The notes below the pieces were generated by a model. That model did no database searches and was not told the origin of the DNA. It saw only the letters and a list, made by a program, of their open reading frames with translations. The translations under genes were made by a program, and so were the position numbers. From NCBI RefSeq assembly GCF_014646055.1, contig NZ_BMMS01000002.1:79729-143728 (forward strand): 64,000 nucleotides of DNA. The letters run 5' to 3'. This document shows positions 53,731 to 62,898 of this stretch, in pieces (the stretch's first letter is position 1; every line of letters begins with the position of its first letter). Origin of the DNA: Wenjunlia tyrosinilytica. Lineage in GTDB: Bacteria; Actinomycetota; Actinomycetes; Streptomycetales; Streptomycetaceae.

Positions 53731-56700
53731 TACTTCTTGGCCGCGGCCTTCTTCGCGGCGGTCTTCGAGGCGGCCGTCTTCGCGGCAGCCGTCTTCTTGG
53801 CAGCCGTCTTCGCGGCGGCCGTCTTCTTCACGGCGACCTTCTTCGCGGCCACCTTCTTCGCCGGGACCGTCACCGAGTTGGCCTTGGTGGTCCGGGCGGC
53901 CGTGGCCGCCGTGACGGAGCCCGCGGCCCTGTCCGGGTCGGACCCGGCCCTGCGCATCTGCGGCACGGTGGCGTCGCTGACCCGGTCCCCCAGGACGTCA
54001 CGGAGGAACTTGCCCGTGTGGCTGGCCGGGATCGCGGCCACCTCCTCGGGCGTGCCCTCGGCGACCAGCAGGCCACCACCGCTGCCGCCCTCGGGCCCCA
54101 TGTCCACGACCCAGTCGGCGGTTTTGATCACATCGAGGTTGTGCTCGATGACGATCACGGTGTTGCCCTTGTCGACCAGTCCGGACAGGACATTGATCAG
54201 CTTGCTGATGTCCTCGAAGTGCAGACCCGTCGTCGGCTCGTCCAGGACGTACACCGTCCGGCCGGTCGAGCGCTTCTGGAGCTCCGACGCCAGCTTGACC
54301 CGCTGGGCCTCGCCACCCGACAGGGTCGGCGCCGACTGCCCGAGGCGGACGTAGCCGAGACCGACGTCGTTGAGCGTGCGCAGGTGCCTCGAGATCGCCG
54401 GGACCGCGTCGAAGAAGTCCATGGCCTCCTCGATGGGCATGTCCAGCACCTCGGCGATGGACTTGCCCTTGAAGTGCACCTCCAGCGTCTCCCGGTTGTA
54501 CCGGGCGCCGTGGCACACCTCGCACGGGACGTACACGTCCGGCAGGAAGTTCATCTCGATCTTGATGGTGCCGTCACCGGAGCAGTTCTCGCACCGGCCG
54601 CCCTTGACGTTGAAGGAGAAACGCCCCGGCAGGTAGCCGCGGACCTTCGCCTCCGTCGTCTCGGCGAACAGCCGCCGGACATGGTCGAAGACACCCGTGT
54701 ACGTCGCCGGGTTGGACCGCGGGGTGCGGCCGATGGGCGACTGGTCCACATGCACGACCTTGTCGACGAGGTCGTCGCCGTCGACGCGGGTGTGGCGCCC
54801 CGGCACGGTGCGGGCGCCGTTCAGCTCACGCGCAAGGTGCGTGTACAGGATGTCGTTGACCAGCGTCGACTTGCCCGAGCCGGACACCCCCGTCACGGCC
54901 GTGAAGACACCGAGGGGGAAGGAGACATTGATGTCCTGGAGGTTGTGCTCGCGGGCTCCGCGTACGATCAGCTGCCGCTGCGGATCGCGCGGGCGCCTGA
55001 TCCGCGGCGTCGGAATGGCCTTGCGCCCCGACAGGTAGGCGCCGGTCATCGACTCCTTGTTCCCCAGCAGCTCCTTCAACGGGCCGCTGTGCACCACCTT
55101 GCCGCCGTGCTCGCCCGCACCCGGGCCGATGTCCACCACCCAGTCCGACGTGCGGATGGTGTCCTCGTCGTGCTCGACCACGATCAGCGTGTTGCCCATG
55201 TCCCGCAGCCGGACCAGGGTCTCGATCAGCCGGTGGTTGTCCCGCTGGTGCAGGCCGATGGACGGCTCGTCCAGGACGTACAGCACACCGACCAGGCCGG
55301 AGCCGATCTGCGTGGCGAGCCGGATGCGCTGCGCCTCGCCACCGGAGAGGGTGCCCGCGGCGCGGTTGAGCGAGAGGTAGTCGAGGCCGACGTCCACGAG
55401 GAAGCGCAGCCGCTCGTTGACCTCCTTGAGCACCCGCTCGGCGATGGTCTTCTCGCGGGCGGTGAGCTTCATCCCGCGCAGGAAGTCGGCGCAGTCGCTG
55501 ATGGACATCGCGGAGATGTCGGCGATGGACTTCCCCTGCACGGTGACCGCGAGGACGATCGGTTTCAGCCGCGTCCCGGAGCACGTCGGGCAGTGGACCT
55601 CGCGCATGTAGCCCTCGAAGCGCTCACGGCTGCTGTCGCTCTCCGCCTCGGAGTGCCGACGCTTCACGAACGGGATCGCGCCCTCGAACGAGGTCGTGTA
55701 GGACCGCTCGCGCCCGTACCGGTTGCGGTACCTCACCTGGATCTGGGTCCGGTGGCCGTGCAGCAGCGCCTTCTTCGCCCGCGCCGGAAGCCCGGCCCAG
55801 GGGATGTCGGTGCGGAAGCCCAACTCGCCGGCGAGCGCGCCGATCAGGCGGTTGAAGTAGTCCTTGGAGTGGCCCATCGACCACGGCCCGATCGCGCCCT
55901 CGTCGAGGGTCTTCTCCTCGTCGGTGACGATGAGCTCCGGGTCGACCTCCATCCGGGTGCCGATGCCGGTGCAGTCGGGGCAGGCGCCGAACGGGGAGTT
56001 GAACGAGAACGACCTCGGCTCGAGCTCCTCGAACGACAGGTCGTCGTACGGGCAGTACAGGTGCTCGGAGAACATCCGCTCACGCTGCGGGTCGTCCTCG
56101 GGCAGGTCGACGAAGTCCAGGATCACCATGCCGCCGGACAGGCCCAGCGCGGTCTCCACCGAGTCGGTGAGGCGGCGCTTGGCCGATTCCTTCACCGTGA
56201 GCCGGTCCACCACCACCTCGACGGTGTGCTTCTCCTGCTTCTTCAGCTTCGGCGGGTCGGTGAGCTGGATCGTCTGCCCGTCCACCCTGGCCCGGCTGTA
56301 CCCCTTGGCCTGGAGCTCGGAGAAGAGGTCGACGAACTCGCCCTTGCGGGAGCGGACCAGAGGGCTGAGGACCTGGAAGCGGCTGCCCTCCTCCAGCTCC
56401 AGCACCCGGTCCACGATCGCCTGCGGGCTCTGCCGGGCGATGGGGCGCCCGCACTCGGGACAGTGCGGCTTGCCGATGCGCGCGAAGAGCAGCCGCAGGT
56501 AGTCGTAGACCTCGGTGATGGTGCCCACCGTCGACCGCGGGTTGCGGGAGGTGGACTTCTGGTCGATGGAGACCGCGGGCGACAACCCCTCGATGAAGTC
56601 GACGTCGGGCTTGTCCATCTGGCCGAGGAACTGCCGCGCGTACGACGACAGCGACTCAACGTAGCGGCGCTGGCCCTCCGCGAAGATCGTGTCGAAGGCC

Positions 56701-56822
56701 AGGGAGGACTTCCCCGACCCGGACAGGCCCGTGAAGACGATGAGCGAGTCGCGGGGGAGGTCGAGCGAGACGTTCTTCAGGTTGTGCTCGCGAGCGCCAC
56801 GGACGGTGAGGCGGTCGGCCAC
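53730..56822 (-). CDS. uvrA: UvrABC subunit A with a lysine/alanine-rich C-terminal tail
   Basis: 1030 aa. UvrA recognises DNA damage as a dimer and loads UvrB. Two ABC modules with zinc motifs are visible: Walker [17 protein letters not shown] and [14 protein letters not shown], signatures [12 protein letters not shown] and [15 protein letters not shown], zinc clusters [15 protein letters not shown] and [19 protein letters not shown] with CEVCHGARY. After the conserved end the protein has about 50 extra residues (from about 980) of AAKK/TAAAK repeats like a histone H1 tail. The GTG start follows AGAAAGG. A LexA-like site lies in the promoter region. Confidence 0.96.
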   Translation of the reverse strand: MADRLTVRGAREHNLKNVSLDLPRDSLIVFTGLSGSGKSSLAFDTIFAEGQRRYVESLSSYARQFLGQMDKPDVDFIEGLSPAVSIDQKSTSRNPRSTVGTITEVYDYLRLLFARIGKPHCPECGRPIARQSPQAIVDRVLELEEGSRFQVLSPLVRSRKGEFVDLFSELQAKGYSRARVDGQTIQLTDPPKLKKQEKHTVEVVVDRLTVKESAKRRLTDSVETALGLSGGMVILDFVDLPEDDPQRERMFSEHLYCPYDDLSFEELEPRSFSFNSPFGACPDCTGIGTRMEVDPELIVTDEEKTLDEGAIGPWSMGHSKDYFNRLIGALAGELGFRTDIPWAGLPARAKKALLHGHRTQIQVRYRNRYGRERSYTTSFEGAIPFVKRRHSEAESDSSRERFEGYMREVHCPTCSGTRLKPIVLAVTVQGKSIADISAMSISDCADFLRGMKLTAREKTIAERVLKEVNERLRFLVDVGLDYLSLNRAAGTLSGGEAQRIRLATQIGSGLVGVLYVLDEPSIGLHQRDNHRLIETLVRLRDMGNTLIVVEHDEDTIRTSDWVVDIGPGAGEHGGKVVHSGPLKELLGNKESMTGAYLSGRKAIPTPRIRRPRDPQRQLIVRGAREHNLQDINVSFPLGVFTAVTGVSGSGKSTLVNDILYTHLARELNGARTVPGRHTRVDGDDLVDKVVHVDQSPIGRTPRSNPATYTGVFDHVRRLFAETTEAKVRGYLPGRFSFNVKGGRCENCSGDGTIKIEMNFLPDVYVPCEVCHGARYNRETLEVHFKGKSIAEVLDMPIEEAMDFFDAVPAISRHLRTLNDVGLGYVRLGQSAPTLSGGEAQRVKLASELQKRSTGRTVYVLDEPTTGLHFEDISKLINVLSGLVDKGNTVIVIEHNLDVIKTADWVVDMGPEGGSGGGLLVAEGTPEEVAAIPASHTGKFLRDVLGDRVSDATVPQMRRAGSDPDRAAGSVTAATAARTTKANSVTVPAKKVAAKKVAVKKTAAAKTAAKKTAAAKTAASKTAAKKAAAKK

Positions 56823-56932
56823 GCTGGTGCGCCTTTCTTCCTGAGATGAGGAGAGGGCAGGGCCCCAGCAATGCTAAACGGGGGCGCTCCGGCTTTTCTT
56901 CCCGATGGGAAACTGTGCCACCGATGAGCCTA

Positions 56933-56948
56933 TAGCACGTACATTCGA
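56933..56948. promoter_or_regulatory. LexA-like box in the uvrA promoter region
   Basis: On the minus strand TCGAATGTACGTGCTA matches 11 of 16 positions of the actinobacterial SOS box TCGAAC-N4-GTTCGA, and it directly precedes a -10-like TATAGG/TAGGCT. uvrA is an SOS gene in several actinobacteria. The match is incomplete. Confidence 0.45.
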
Positions 56949-57063
56949 ATAGCGAAGCCGCCGGGAGAACTGCCGCCGCGAACGGGGCCGGAGGCCCATC
57001 CGTGTGACCGCGGCGCTCGGCGGGGATAGCGTCTGTGATGTTGACCCCGGACAAGGAGGGCAC

Positions 57064-57795
57064 GTGACGACCCGACCGCTCGACCCGGCCGAGGACCTTC
57101 TCGCAGTCCGCGACGCGACAAAGCAGCTCCTGGACGCGGTGGCGCAGCTCGACGCCGCCGCGGTCGGCGAGCCCTCACGGCTGCCCGGCTGGACCCGGGG
57201 CCATGTCCTCGCGCACATCGCGCGCAACGCCGACTCGTTGGTCAACCTCCTCACCTGGGCCACGACCGGCGAGGAGACCCCGCAGTACGAGAGCGGACAG
57301 CGCCGCAACGCCGACATCGAGGCGGGTTCCGGCCGCCCCCTGGAGGAGCAGATCGCCGATCTGCACGCGAGCGCCAACCGCTTCTGGGAGGCCGCGCAAG
57401 CCTTCCCGCCCCAGGCCTACGCGGCCCAGGTGGTCATGCGCTCCGGCCAGGTCATCGCCGCGGCCGAGATCCCCTGGCGGCGGCTGATCGAGGTGAACCT
57501 CCACCATGTCGACCTCGGCATCGGCTGGACCACCGAGCAACTGCCCGCCGAGTTCGTCGCGCGGGAGCTCGCGTTCGTCATGGACGGCCTGCATGCCCAC
57601 GACGGCATCGCCACGGTCCGGTTGCAGGACTCCGAGACCGGCGAGACGTGGGACATCGGCGCCGCCGAGAAACCCGAGGCCACCGTGTCGGGCCCCAAGC
57701 ACGCCCTGCTCGGCTGGGTGACCGGCCGGAGCGCGGGCGAGGGACTCGTCGTCGACCCCGAGGTCCCGCTGCCCACACTCCCACCCCTGGGCTGA
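57064..57795 (+). CDS. Maleylpyruvate isomerase-family protein (mycothiol-dependent DinB fold)
   Basis: 243 aa. The N-terminal four-helix DinB-like domain contains LPGWTRGHVLAHIARNADSL (metal-binding His), VMRSGQVIAAAEIPWRRLIE and VNLHHVDLGIGW, the pattern of mycothiol-dependent enzymes. The C-terminal segment GPKHALLGWVTGRSAGEGL is the usual second domain. The substrate is unknown. GTG at 57064 has AAGGAGGGC upstream. It is followed by the MBL-fold gene 94 bp downstream on the same strand, a common pairing. Confidence 0.86.
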   Translation: MTTRPLDPAEDLLAVRDATKQLLDAVAQLDAAAVGEPSRLPGWTRGHVLAHIARNADSLVNLLTWATTGEETPQYESGQRRNADIEAGSGRPLEEQIADLHASANRFWEAAQAFPPQAYAAQVVMRSGQVIAAAEIPWRRLIEVNLHHVDLGIGWTTEQLPAEFVARELAFVMDGLHAHDGIATVRLQDSETGETWDIGAAEKPEATVSGPKHALLGWVTGRSAGEGLVVDPEVPLPTLPPLG

Positions 57796-57815
57796 CAGAC
57801 TCCTCCCGCACATCC

Positions 57816-57875
57816 GAGATCCCCGCACCAGAGATCCCCGCACCAGAGATCCCCGCACCAGAGATCCCCGCCACA
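57816..57875. repeat. Four tandem 15-bp repeats before the MBL-fold gene
   Basis: GAGATCCCCGCACCA is repeated three times exactly (57816, 57831, 57846), with a fourth truncated copy at 57861. It fills most of the 94-bp spacer and ends 15 bp before the start codon, just ahead of the AAGAAAGGG ribosome site. Confidence 0.95.
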
Positions 57876-57889
57876 AGAAAGGGACGGCG

Positions 57890-58546
57890 ATGGCGTACCA
57901 CGGACAGGTGAAGGTCGGCGGCTCCCCGGACGTCCGCGAGCTCGCCCATGTGATCATCACCAAGGTCGCGGTGGGGCCGATGGACAACAACGCCTATGTG
58001 CTGCGTTGCCGTGCCACCGACGAGCAGTTCCTGATCGACGCGGCGAACGACGCCCATACTCTGCGAAGCGTCATCGGTGAGGGAGGACTGGCCTCCGTGC
58101 TCACCACCCACCAGCACGGCGACCACTGGCAGGCCCTCGGCGCCGTCGTCGCCGCCACCGGGGCGAGGACGCTGGCCGGCCGCGAGGACGCACCGGGCAT
58201 CCCCGTTCCCACCGATGTGCTGCTCGACGACGGGGACACCGTGCGGGTCGGCCGGGTGGAGCTCACGGCCCGCCACCTGGTGGGCCACACCCCCGGCTCC
58301 ATCGCCCTGGTCTACGACGACCCGCAGGGTCACCCGCACGTGTTCACGGGTGACTGCCTCTTCCCGGGGGGCGTGGGCAATACGCACAACGATCCGGAGG
58401 CGTTCCGGAGCCTGCTGAGCGACGTGGAGACCAAGATCTTCGATCCGCTGCCGGACGAGACATGGGTCTACCCCGGCCATGGCAATGACACCACCCTCGG
58501 TGCGGAGCGCCCGCATCTCGCGCAGTGGCGCGAGCGCGGCTGGTAG
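57890..58546 (+). CDS. Metallo-beta-lactamase-fold hydrolase (glyoxalase II-like)
   Basis: 218 aa. Zinc motif TTHQHGDHWQ (HxHxDH), further ligands in HTPGS and FTGDCLFPGG and YPGHGNDTTLG. This resembles glyoxalase II-type thioester hydrolases or mycothiol-linked relatives. A complete, ordinary-length protein, presumably cytosolic. It is co-directional with the mycothiol-type isomerase gene. Confidence 0.88.
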   Translation: MAYHGQVKVGGSPDVRELAHVIITKVAVGPMDNNAYVLRCRATDEQFLIDAANDAHTLRSVIGEGGLASVLTTHQHGDHWQALGAVVAATGARTLAGREDAPGIPVPTDVLLDDGDTVRVGRVELTARHLVGHTPGSIALVYDDPQGHPHVFTGDCLFPGGVGNTHNDPEAFRSLLSDVETKIFDPLPDETWVYPGHGNDTTLGAERPHLAQWRERGW

Positions 58547-58664
58547 GACGGCGGCTGATCGGAGCGCGGGCTCAGCGCCGGACGGCGCGGGAGCAGGTCG
58601 TTCACGGCGCTCGGGTGCGGCGCGCTGGTACGGCGTCGGTGTCGGCGCGCCGAAGGCGCCGGAA

Positions 58665-58698
58665 GGCCCGGACGGGATCCCGGGATCCCGTCCGGGCC
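58665..58698. terminator. 34-bp perfect palindrome between convergent genes
   Basis: GGCCCGGACGGGATCCC and its exact complement GGGATCCCGTCCGGGCC abut with no spacer. It sits in the 213-bp region between the MBL-fold gene and terC, where no gene is seen, and should terminate both transcripts. Confidence 0.88.
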
Positions 58699-58759
58699 TC
58701 GGCTTGTCCCGCGACCGCTGCCGCGTGCGCGGTCGTCCCGATCGCCGCCGCCGTCGCGG

Positions 58760-59746
58760 TCAGCGGGCCGCGTTCTCCCGCTCCTCAGCCTTCTCCTCGA
58801 CCTCGGCCTGCTTCTTCGACGCCCTCAGGCTGGTCACCGTGGTGACGGCGAGGACCAGGACGATGAAGCCGAGCGAGAAGGGGATGCCGATGTGCGGCAC
58901 GTGCACACCGGTGCCGTGCAGGGCCTCCAGCACGAGCTTCACACCGATGAAGCCGAGGATGACCGACAGGCCGTAGGAGAGGTGGACCAGCCTCTTCAGC
59001 AGCCCGCCGATGAGGAAGTACAGCTGGCGCAGACCCATCAGCGCGAAGGCGTTGGCCGTGAAGACGATGTACGGGTCCTTGGTGAGGCCGAAGATCGCGG
59101 GGATCGAGTCCAGCGCGAAGAGCACATCGGTCGTTCCGATCGCCAGCATCACGATCAGCATCGGGGTGATCAGGCGCTTGCCGTGCTCCCGGACGACCAG
59201 CTTGGTGCCGTGGTAGCGGTCCGTGGCGGGGACCCGCTTCTCCACGGCCTTGAGCAGGCGGTTCTCCTCGAACTCCTCGTCGCCCTTGTCGGCCCGCGCC
59301 TCCTGGACGAGCTTCCAGGCGGTGTAGACGAGGAACGCGCCGAAGATGAAGAACACCCACGAGAACGTCGTCACGATCGCGGCGCCCGCGGCGATGAACA
59401 CCGCTCGCAGCACCAGCGCGATCAGGACACCGACCAGCAGAACCCTCTGCTGGTAGACCGTGGGCACGGCGAACTTCGCCATGATGAGGACGAAGACGAA
59501 GAGGTTGTCCACGCTCAGGGACTTCTCGGTGATGAAGCCCGCGAAGAACTCCCCGCCGGGCCCGCCTCCGGCGAACACCAGGAGCCCGGCGCCGAAGAGG
59601 CAGGCGAGGGCGATCCAGACGACCGTCCAGATGCCCGCCTCCTTCATGGAGACGTCGTGCGGCTTGCGGCCGATGACGAAGTCAGCGGCGATGAGGGCCA
59701 TCAGGCCAAGGATTGTCGCGACCCACAGGGTCAGGGAAACGTCCAC
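58760..59746 (-). CDS. TerC-family integral membrane protein, probable Mn2+ exporter
   Basis: 328 aa, about nine helices. Acidic motifs in membrane segments, ALIAADFVIGR and SLSVDNLFVFVLIM near the start and GTTDVLFALDSIPAIFGLT later, are the TerC/Alx/YkoY signature for metal transport. The last 25 residues are charged (KKQAEVEEKAEERENAAR). The GTG start at 59746 has GGAGGACTG just upstream, and this ribosome site is part of a riboswitch stem. Members under this riboswitch export Mn2+, which fits. Confidence 0.92.
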   Translation of the reverse strand: MDVSLTLWVATILGLMALIAADFVIGRKPHDVSMKEAGIWTVVWIALACLFGAGLLVFAGGGPGGEFFAGFITEKSLSVDNLFVFVLIMAKFAVPTVYQQRVLLVGVLIALVLRAVFIAAGAAIVTTFSWVFFIFGAFLVYTAWKLVQEARADKGDEEFEENRLLKAVEKRVPATDRYHGTKLVVREHGKRLITPMLIVMLAIGTTDVLFALDSIPAIFGLTKDPYIVFTANAFALMGLRQLYFLIGGLLKRLVHLSYGLSVILGFIGVKLVLEALHGTGVHVPHIGIPFSLGFIVLVLAVTTVTSLRASKKQAEVEEKAEERENAAR

Positions 59747-59910
59747 CAGTCCTCCGGCAGATGCAGGCGTTTACAACGTCAGCTACGTAGCTGCCGGAGG
59801 TCTCTTCCACCCGGTGCTGCATCTGTGGGCCGGTGGCCCGGGCCCAGCGTGATCCAAGGATCCGCCAGGGCCGTGATGACGGGCCCGCCGCTAAAGGAAT
59901 ACTCCCCTCC
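59747..59910 (-). promoter_or_regulatory. yybP-ykoY-type (Mn2+) riboswitch controlling terC translation
   Basis: Read on the minus strand the leader begins GGAGGGGAGTA (59910-59900), as in the yybP-ykoY consensus. It closes with GAAGAGACCTCC (ending 59796), so P1 pairs GGAGG with CCTCC. The 3' strand CCTCCGGCAG (59800-59791) is also a perfect 10-bp complement of CTGCCGGAGG (59760-59751), which contains the terC ribosome site. Ligand-stabilised P1 would therefore free the ribosome site: translational ON control by Mn2+. Confidence 0.87.
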
Positions 59911-59972
59911 GCGTAAAGAACAGTACAGGAACACCAAGAGAAGGTAAAGGCGATCGATGTGCTGACGCACCG

Positions 59973-60013
59973 GCGCCCTGCGGCGCGGTCCTCAAGGAAC
60001 GGCCGCAGGGCGC
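59973..60013 (-). terminator. Hairpin after the large TerD-domain gene
   Basis: Perfect 12-bp arms GCGCCCTGCGGC (59973-59984) and GCCGCAGGGCGC (60002-60013), 17-nt loop, beginning 34 bp beyond the stop of the gene at 60047 and just upstream of the terC leader. Confidence 0.8.
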
Positions 60014-60046
60014 TTGACTGCGAGGCGTTGTCCGGCAGGCGGCCGC

Positions 60047-62041
60047 CTAGCGGTTGAACTGCTCGCGGGCGCTCGCCACCCGCTCCCCCACCTGCTGGAG
60101 CACCTGGCTCCCCGTCGGCGGTAGCAGCGGGCAGAACGTCCAGGCGTGCCCGACCCAGGGGTCGGCGAGGTGGTCGTCGGGGGTCGGCGTCAGGCGCAGA
60201 AGCGCCCGCCACAGCGGGTCGAGCACCGGGCCGTAGGCACGGGCGTCGTCCCGGTCGGCCACCATCATCAGCTGCACACCCACCGACGGCCCCTCGTCGG
60301 CGAGATAGCGCAGCTGGGTGACCGCGCGGTCGTCGAACCCGAAGGGGAAGTCATTGACGATCAGGAGCTGCTCGCTCAGGTCCAGATGCGGCGGCAGTGC
60401 GTCCGAGGCCCCGCCGCGCATCGCCATCTGCACCAGATCGACGCGCTGGATGAGCTTGGAGATCATCGCGGAAACTCCCTCCGCACCGGCCGCCGGAGGC
60501 TCCTTCAAGGCCCCCGACCGCACGAGCGGCGCCAGTGCGGCCGCCCCCGAACCGGCGGGGTCGATCACATTGACGTTGAACTCCCCGGCCGGGTACGCCG
60601 CGAGCATCCGCACGGCGAGGGAGACGGCCGTGTCCATCGCCAGGCGCTTGGCCTGCTCGGAGTCCACGGTCATGGGGGTGTTCGGCGACCGGCCCGCGTC
60701 GATCCACAGCCCGCGCTCGAGCGGAAGGCGCACCAGCATCGGGATCCGCAGCTGCGGCTGCTCCGGCAGGTGCAGATCGCCGAGGCGGACCGCCATGGGC
60801 GTTTCCATCGAGGGCTTGAACCCGTTCCAGACCGCGCTCTCCCACTGCGCGAACGCGGGCGGCAGCGCGGGCTCGACCACATTGGACTCGGCGGTGAGCT
60901 GGGCGATGTCGCGGTCCAGCGCGGCCCGGGCCTGGTCGACGAGCGCGCCGTGCTTGGCGCGGGCGGCGCCGCGTGCGGCGTCGGCGGCCGGGCCGACCCG
61001 GGTGGCCGGGTCGGCCAGCACCTTGTCGAGCTCCTGCTCCATGCGCGACTCGGCGAAATCCACCGCGCTGCGGTAGGCGGCCGTGGTGCGGGCCAGGTCC
61101 TCGAACATGCCCCAGACCTGGTTGTAGAGCCGCTCCTCCATGGTCCAGCCCGACGCGTTGCCCGCGACCGGCTCCGAACCGTCCTGACCAGCCACCGGCG
61201 CAACGGGCGCGGGGGCGCGATTGGGGTGCTGGTAGTTCAACGGCCCCGTACCGCCCGCCGCCGCAGCGGGCGCGGGCGTGGCCGGGCCGGGCTGCGGGGA
61301 GGCGGGGGCGGGCGTCGCCGGGGTGGACGTCGCCGGGGCGGGCGTCGCCGGGGTGGAGGCCGGGTCGGGGTGGGGCGCCGCGGAGGACCCGGCGGCATTC
61401 CCGCCCACCGTGGCCGCCCTGCGGACCCGTTCGCCTTCCTCGGTGCGCGGGGGAGGCGCGGCGACGGAGCGGGCGAGCCCTCGCGCCACGGCCTCGTTGA
61501 TCGAGGAGGCCAGCTCCATGGCCTCCGGCAGACCCTGGTCCCTCAGCATGTCGGACAGACCGCCGGCATACCCCTGCCCGACCGCGCGGACCTTCCAGGC
61601 GCCCTGGCGGCGGTACAGCTCGACGGCGAGCACCGCGGACTCGGAGTTGAGGTCAGTGATGGTGTAGGTGGCGATCTCGGAGCCGTCGAGGCCGGTGATG
61701 GCGACGAAGGGGGAGGCGATGGCGCCGAACCGCGAGGGAGCGCCGTCCACCTGGGGCAGGGCCAGCAGGATATTGACCCAGTGCACATTCTCGGGCATCG
61801 CGCCGAGGTCCACCGCGAGGTGGTTCTCGGCCGCGGCCTGGCGGGAGACCTCGAGCCCCGGCAGCTGGGGGGAGCCCGGGTGTGCGACCCACTCGACTCC
61901 CCGCACCCTGCCGTGCTCGTCGCCGAGGGTGGCACCGGCGATGACCGGCTTCCCCGTCGACACTCTCACTTCCAGGCGGCCCCCGCCGGAGATGTCCGCC
62001 GGGAGGGGGTGGTTCTGTCCCCGGGTCAACTCGGCAGTCAT
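60047..62041 (-). CDS. TerD-domain protein fused to a large P-loop-like C-terminal region
   Basis: 664 aa. The N-terminal TerD domain (about residues 1-185) contains NHLAVDLGAMPENVHWVNIL and LYRRQGAWKVRAVGQGYAGG, very close to the first domain of the protein at 10351-11661. A Pro/Ala/Thr linker (about 230-290) follows, then a helical segment (RTTAAYRSAVDFAESRMEQE) and a C-terminal domain with LRIPMLVRLPLERGLWIDAG, EFNVNVIDPAGSG and HLDLSEQLLIVNDFPFGFDD, a layout like an FtsK/EccC-type ATPase fold but without a clear Walker A. It probably acts with the TerD protein upstream in a stress-response complex. Confidence 0.85.
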   Translation of the reverse strand: MTAELTRGQNHPLPADISGGGRLEVRVSTGKPVIAGATLGDEHGRVRGVEWVAHPGSPQLPGLEVSRQAAAENHLAVDLGAMPENVHWVNILLALPQVDGAPSRFGAIASPFVAITGLDGSEIATYTITDLNSESAVLAVELYRRQGAWKVRAVGQGYAGGLSDMLRDQGLPEAMELASSINEAVARGLARSVAAPPPRTEEGERVRRAATVGGNAAGSSAAPHPDPASTPATPAPATSTPATPAPASPQPGPATPAPAAAAGGTGPLNYQHPNRAPAPVAPVAGQDGSEPVAGNASGWTMEERLYNQVWGMFEDLARTTAAYRSAVDFAESRMEQELDKVLADPATRVGPAADAARGAARAKHGALVDQARAALDRDIAQLTAESNVVEPALPPAFAQWESAVWNGFKPSMETPMAVRLGDLHLPEQPQLRIPMLVRLPLERGLWIDAGRSPNTPMTVDSEQAKRLAMDTAVSLAVRMLAAYPAGEFNVNVIDPAGSGAAALAPLVRSGALKEPPAAGAEGVSAMISKLIQRVDLVQMAMRGGASDALPPHLDLSEQLLIVNDFPFGFDDRAVTQLRYLADEGPSVGVQLMMVADRDDARAYGPVLDPLWRALLRLTPTPDDHLADPWVGHAWTFCPLLPPTGSQVLQQVGERVASAREQFNR

Positions 62042-62074
62042 CGCTGCTCCCCCTCTTTGCGCTTGTCCGTTGCG

Positions 62075-62135
62075 CTTGTCGTCTTGTCGCACTCGTCTTG
62101 TGGCACTCGTCGTAGGGCACTCGTCGTGCGGTATG
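62075..62135. repeat. Short CTCGTCGT/CTTGTCGT repeats before the large TerD gene
   Basis: Imperfect units of about 18 bp around GGCACTCGTCGT (GCACTCGTCTTGTG, GCACTCGTCGTAGG, GCACTCGTCGTGCG) plus TTGCGCTTGTC copies in the 275-bp spacer 62042-62316. No gene is seen there. Confidence 0.75.
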
Positions 62136-62244
62136 CGGCGTCCGCGACAGCTGTCGGTCGGCCGTGCCCTCCCCGGTGCGCGGGTCCTCACAGCGGGGCG
62201 CCGCCGCTTGGGCGGACGGCCCGCGCACCGGGGTCGGTACAGCA

Positions 62245-62327
62245 GGTGCTACGGGTGCTGCGGGTACTCAGGTGCTAAAGATTGCTACAGGTGCTACAGG
62301 CACGGTGCTGCGGGTGCTACAGGTGCG
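62245..62327. repeat. GGTGCTAC tandem array over the terD-like stop codon
   Basis: About eight units of GGTGCTACG/GGTGCTGCG/GGTGCTACA, some decayed, end over the TAG stop (62317-62319) of the TerD gene. The CTA of the unit itself supplies the stop codon on the minus strand. Confidence 0.85.
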
Positions 62328-62898
62328 CGGCGATCGCCGGCATGAGGTCCTGGAACGTGCGGCCGCTGGCCGGAGCGCCGATGGCGGACATCTGCCACTG
62401 GCCGTTGGCACCGCGAAACACCTTGGCCATGACCTGGGCGGTGTACTGGCCGCCACCGGTGAGGGTGTAGCGGGCCAGCTCCTGGCCGTTGGTCTCGTCG
62501 ATCAGGCGGCAGAACGCGTCCTGCACCTCCTGGAACGTCTGCCCGGTGAAAGAGTTCACTGTGAAGACGATCTGGTTGATGTGCACGGGCACGCGCTGGA
62601 GGTCGACGATGATCGACTCGTCGTCCCCGCCCGCACCGGCGCCACCCACCAGGTTGTCACCGGTGTGGCGCACGGAGCCGTCGTCGCTCACCAGGTGACG
62701 GAAGAAGACCACGTCCACCGGCTGGTTGTCCGCGAAGAGCACCGCCGAGGCGTCGAGGTCGATCTCACGGGTCCGGCTGCCGAACAGCCCGCGGCGAGGC
62801 GCGGCCTTCCAGCCCAGCCCCATCCGCACCACGCTGAGCGCGCCCCCGTCGGACTTCTGAAGGCTGATCTGCTGGCCCTTGGCCAGGTTCACCGTCAC
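62317..62898 (-). CDS. TerD-family stress protein
   Basis: 193 aa single-domain TerD. VTVNLAKGQQISLQKSDGGA starts the fold; VVRMGLGWKAA, REIDLDASAVLFAD and GDNLVGGAGAGGDDESIIVDL carry the acidic calcium-binding residues, ending NGQWQMSAIGAPASGRTFQD. The GTG at 62898 has GAGGAGGG seven bases upstream; earlier starts lack a ribosome site. It is upstream of the TerD/P-loop gene on the same strand (275 bp apart), so a shared function is likely. Proteins of this type bind Ca2+ and have been tied to tellurite resistance, metal stress and development. Confidence 0.92.
   Translation of the reverse strand: MTVNLAKGQQISLQKSDGGALSVVRMGLGWKAAPRRGLFGSRTREIDLDASAVLFADNQPVDVVFFRHLVSDDGSVRHTGDNLVGGAGAGGDDESIIVDLQRVPVHINQIVFTVNSFTGQTFQEVQDAFCRLIDETNGQELARYTLTGGGQYTAQVMAKVFRGANGQWQMSAIGAPASGRTFQDLMPAIAAHL

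Noticed and set aside
54018-56849. A 943-codon open frame antisense to uvrA
   Set aside because: A mirror of the uvrA codon pattern; the translation is rich in Arg, Gly, His and Val with no motif, and uvrA is intact.
57816-57875. Possible CRISPR-like array
   Set aside because: The 15-bp units are directly adjacent without spacers and there are no cas genes.
60146-62278. A 710-codon plus-strand frame opposite the TerD/P-loop gene
   Set aside because: Low-complexity Arg/Gly translation typical of antisense GC-rich sequence; the minus-strand gene has clear domains.
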